Assembly (NCBI GenBank): GCA_036260255.1
Contig: DATAAF010000096.1
Span: forward strand, 1 to 59,082
Reading direction: 5' to 3'
DNA: 59,082 nt
Source: DASZJY01 sp036260255
GTDB taxonomy: Bacteria > Actinomycetota > Acidimicrobiia > Acidimicrobiales > AC-14
The position numbers and the translations under genes were made by a program. The notes under the pieces were generated by a model. The model had not been told where the DNA came from. It saw only the letters and a program-made list of their open reading frames with translations, and made no database searches. Shown in pieces: positions 58,128-59,082 of this stretch. Numbering within the stretch: position 1 is the stretch's first letter; the number at the start of each line of letters is the position of its first letter.

Positions 58128-59082
58128 TTACCCGACCGAGCCCTCCATGTTGAGCTCGATGAGGCGGGACCACTCGACCGCGTACTCCATGGGCAGCGTG
58201 CGGGTGACGGGCTCGATGAAGCCGTTGACGATCATGCTCATGGCCTGCTGCTCCGAGAGGCCCCGGCTCATCAGGTAGAAGAGCTGGTCGTCGCCCACCT
58301 TGGAGACGGTCGCCTCGTGGCCGATGCGGGCGTCCTTCTCGCCGATCTCCATGTAGGGGTAGGTGTCCGACCGGCTGTCCTCGTCGAGGATCAGCGCGTC
58401 GCAGCGCACGTGGCTCTTCACCCCGTACGCCCCGTCCTCGACCCGCACCAGGCCCCGGTAGGAGGTGCGCCCGCCGTCCTTGGAGATCGACTTCGACACG
58501 ATGGTCGAGGTGGTCTCGGGGGCGGCGTGGATCATCTTGGCCCCGGCGTCCTGGTGCATCCCTGGGCCGGCGTAGGCCACCGACAGGACCTCGCCCTGAG
58601 CCTTGGGGCCGACCAGGTAGACCGAGGGGTACTTCATGGTGAGGCGGCTGCCGATGTTGCCGTCGATCCACTCGACTCGCGCCTCGGCCTCGGCCCGCGC
58701 CCGCTTGGTGACCAGGTTGTAGACGTTGGTCGACCAGTTCTGGATGGTCGTGTAGGTGATCTGGGCGCTCGGCTTGGCCACCAGCTCCACCACCGCCGAG
58801 TGCAGCGAGTCCGAGGTGTAGACGGGGGCCGAGCAGCCCTCGATGTAGTGGACCTTGGCGCCCTCGTCGGCGATGATCAGCGTCCGCTCGAACTGGCCCA
58901 TGTTCTCGGCGTTGATCCGGAAGTAGGCCTGCAGCGGCATGGACACCTCGACGCCGGGGGGCACGTAGATGAACGAGCCTCCCGACCAGACCGCCGAGTT
59001 GAGGGCGGCGAACTTGTTGTCGCCGGGCGGGATGACTGAGCCGAAGTACTCCTTGAGGACGTCGGGGTGCTCGCGCAGGGCG
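58128..59082 (-). CDS. sufB: SufB, Fe-S cluster assembly scaffold (5' part cut by window)
   Basis: The frame stays open to the window edge, so the N terminus is missing; the last ~318 residues are present. SufB signatures: PPGDNKFAALNSAVWSGGSF, VSMPLQAYFRINAENMGQFE, YIEGCSAPVY, QNWSTNVYNLVTKR, GNIGSRLTMKYPS and the C-terminal GFIEPVTRTLPMEYAVEW. SufB forms the Fe-S scaffold with SufC and SufD. The TAA stop lies immediately next to the palindromic element. Confidence 0.96.
   Translation of the reverse strand, partial: ALREHPDVLKEYFGSVIPPGDNKFAALNSAVWSGGSFIYVPPGVEVSMPLQAYFRINAENMGQFERTLIIADEGAKVHYIEGCSAPVYTSDSLHSAVVELVAKPSAQITYTTIQNWSTNVYNLVTKRARAEAEARVEWIDGNIGSRLTMKYPSVYLVGPKAQGEVLSVAYAGPGMHQDAGAKMIHAAPETTSTIVSKSISKDGGRTSYRGLVRVEDGAYGVKSHVRCDALILDEDSRSDTYPYMEIGEKDARIGHEATVSKVGDDQLFYLMSRGLSEQQAMSMIVNGFIEPVTRTLPMEYAVEWSRLIELNMEGSVG

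Overview
The window is about 59 kb of very GC-rich DNA (roughly 70% GC by eye) with GTG starts, start/stop overlaps and C- or G-ending codons almost throughout. The gene content points to an actinomycete (Actinomycetota), most probably of the Acidimicrobiia type. Indicators are a DtxR/IdeR-type iron box, an F420-type LLM oxidoreductase, a DUF5719-like protein, VLDTR-type surface domains and recurrent leaderless promoters. The assignment to Acidimicrobiia is an inference from gene style, not a measured result.

Most of the window is a cell-surface polysaccharide locus. Positions 1-12.5 kb hold a Wzt-like ATPase, a HAD-type protein, a methyltransferase, a GT2-GT4 fusion, a GT2 fused to surface-type domains, a Wzm-like permease, a second copy of the GT4 module and another GT2. 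Positions 12.6-21.5 kb hold a phosphodiester-glycosidase lipoprotein, a GT-C membrane protein, a nucleotidyltransferase of the RmlA family, a coiled-coil protein, three GT4 enzymes and a secreted ricin-type lectin. Positions 28-41 kb hold a GT2-membrane fusion, a DUF5719-like protein, a thioredoxin-like protein, an LCP protein (which attaches polymers to the wall), a GT2-GT4 fusion, a second complete Wzm/Wzt exporter pair and an FkbM methyltransferase. Positions 41-50.5 kb hold a sulfotransferase, five methyltransferase genes (one with two methyltransferase domains) and a double-GT4 protein. Together these could build, methylate, possibly sulfate, export and anchor one or more complex glycans.

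Between these blocks, 21.6-28 kb carries an iron-storage operon (small basic protein, Bfd, bacterioferritin) behind an apparently leaderless promoter overlapped by an iron box. It is followed by a lysozyme with peptidoglycan-binding repeats and a small partner, and by a three-gene cassette: a patatin-like protein with a Lys/Glu-rich tail, an ATP-grasp-like companion and an ATP-grasp ligase. The patatin/ATP-grasp cassette is the strongest candidate for an undescribed system.

The last part (50.5-59 kb) holds a Thr-rich ricin-type secreted protein, a glutathionyl-hydroquinone-reductase-like enzyme, an ECF sigma/anti-sigma pair, an EEP-family hydrolase, a SET-domain protein, an LLM oxidoreductase, a tiny ORF with a strong ribosome-binding site, another FkbM methyltransferase, a HicB-like/DinB-like protein and the 3' part of sufB. 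A 115-bp palindromic element closes that region, and half of it recurs inside the LCP coding sequence. No rRNA, tRNA, CRISPR array, transposase or integrase was seen, and no gene-free stretch exceeds 300 bases.
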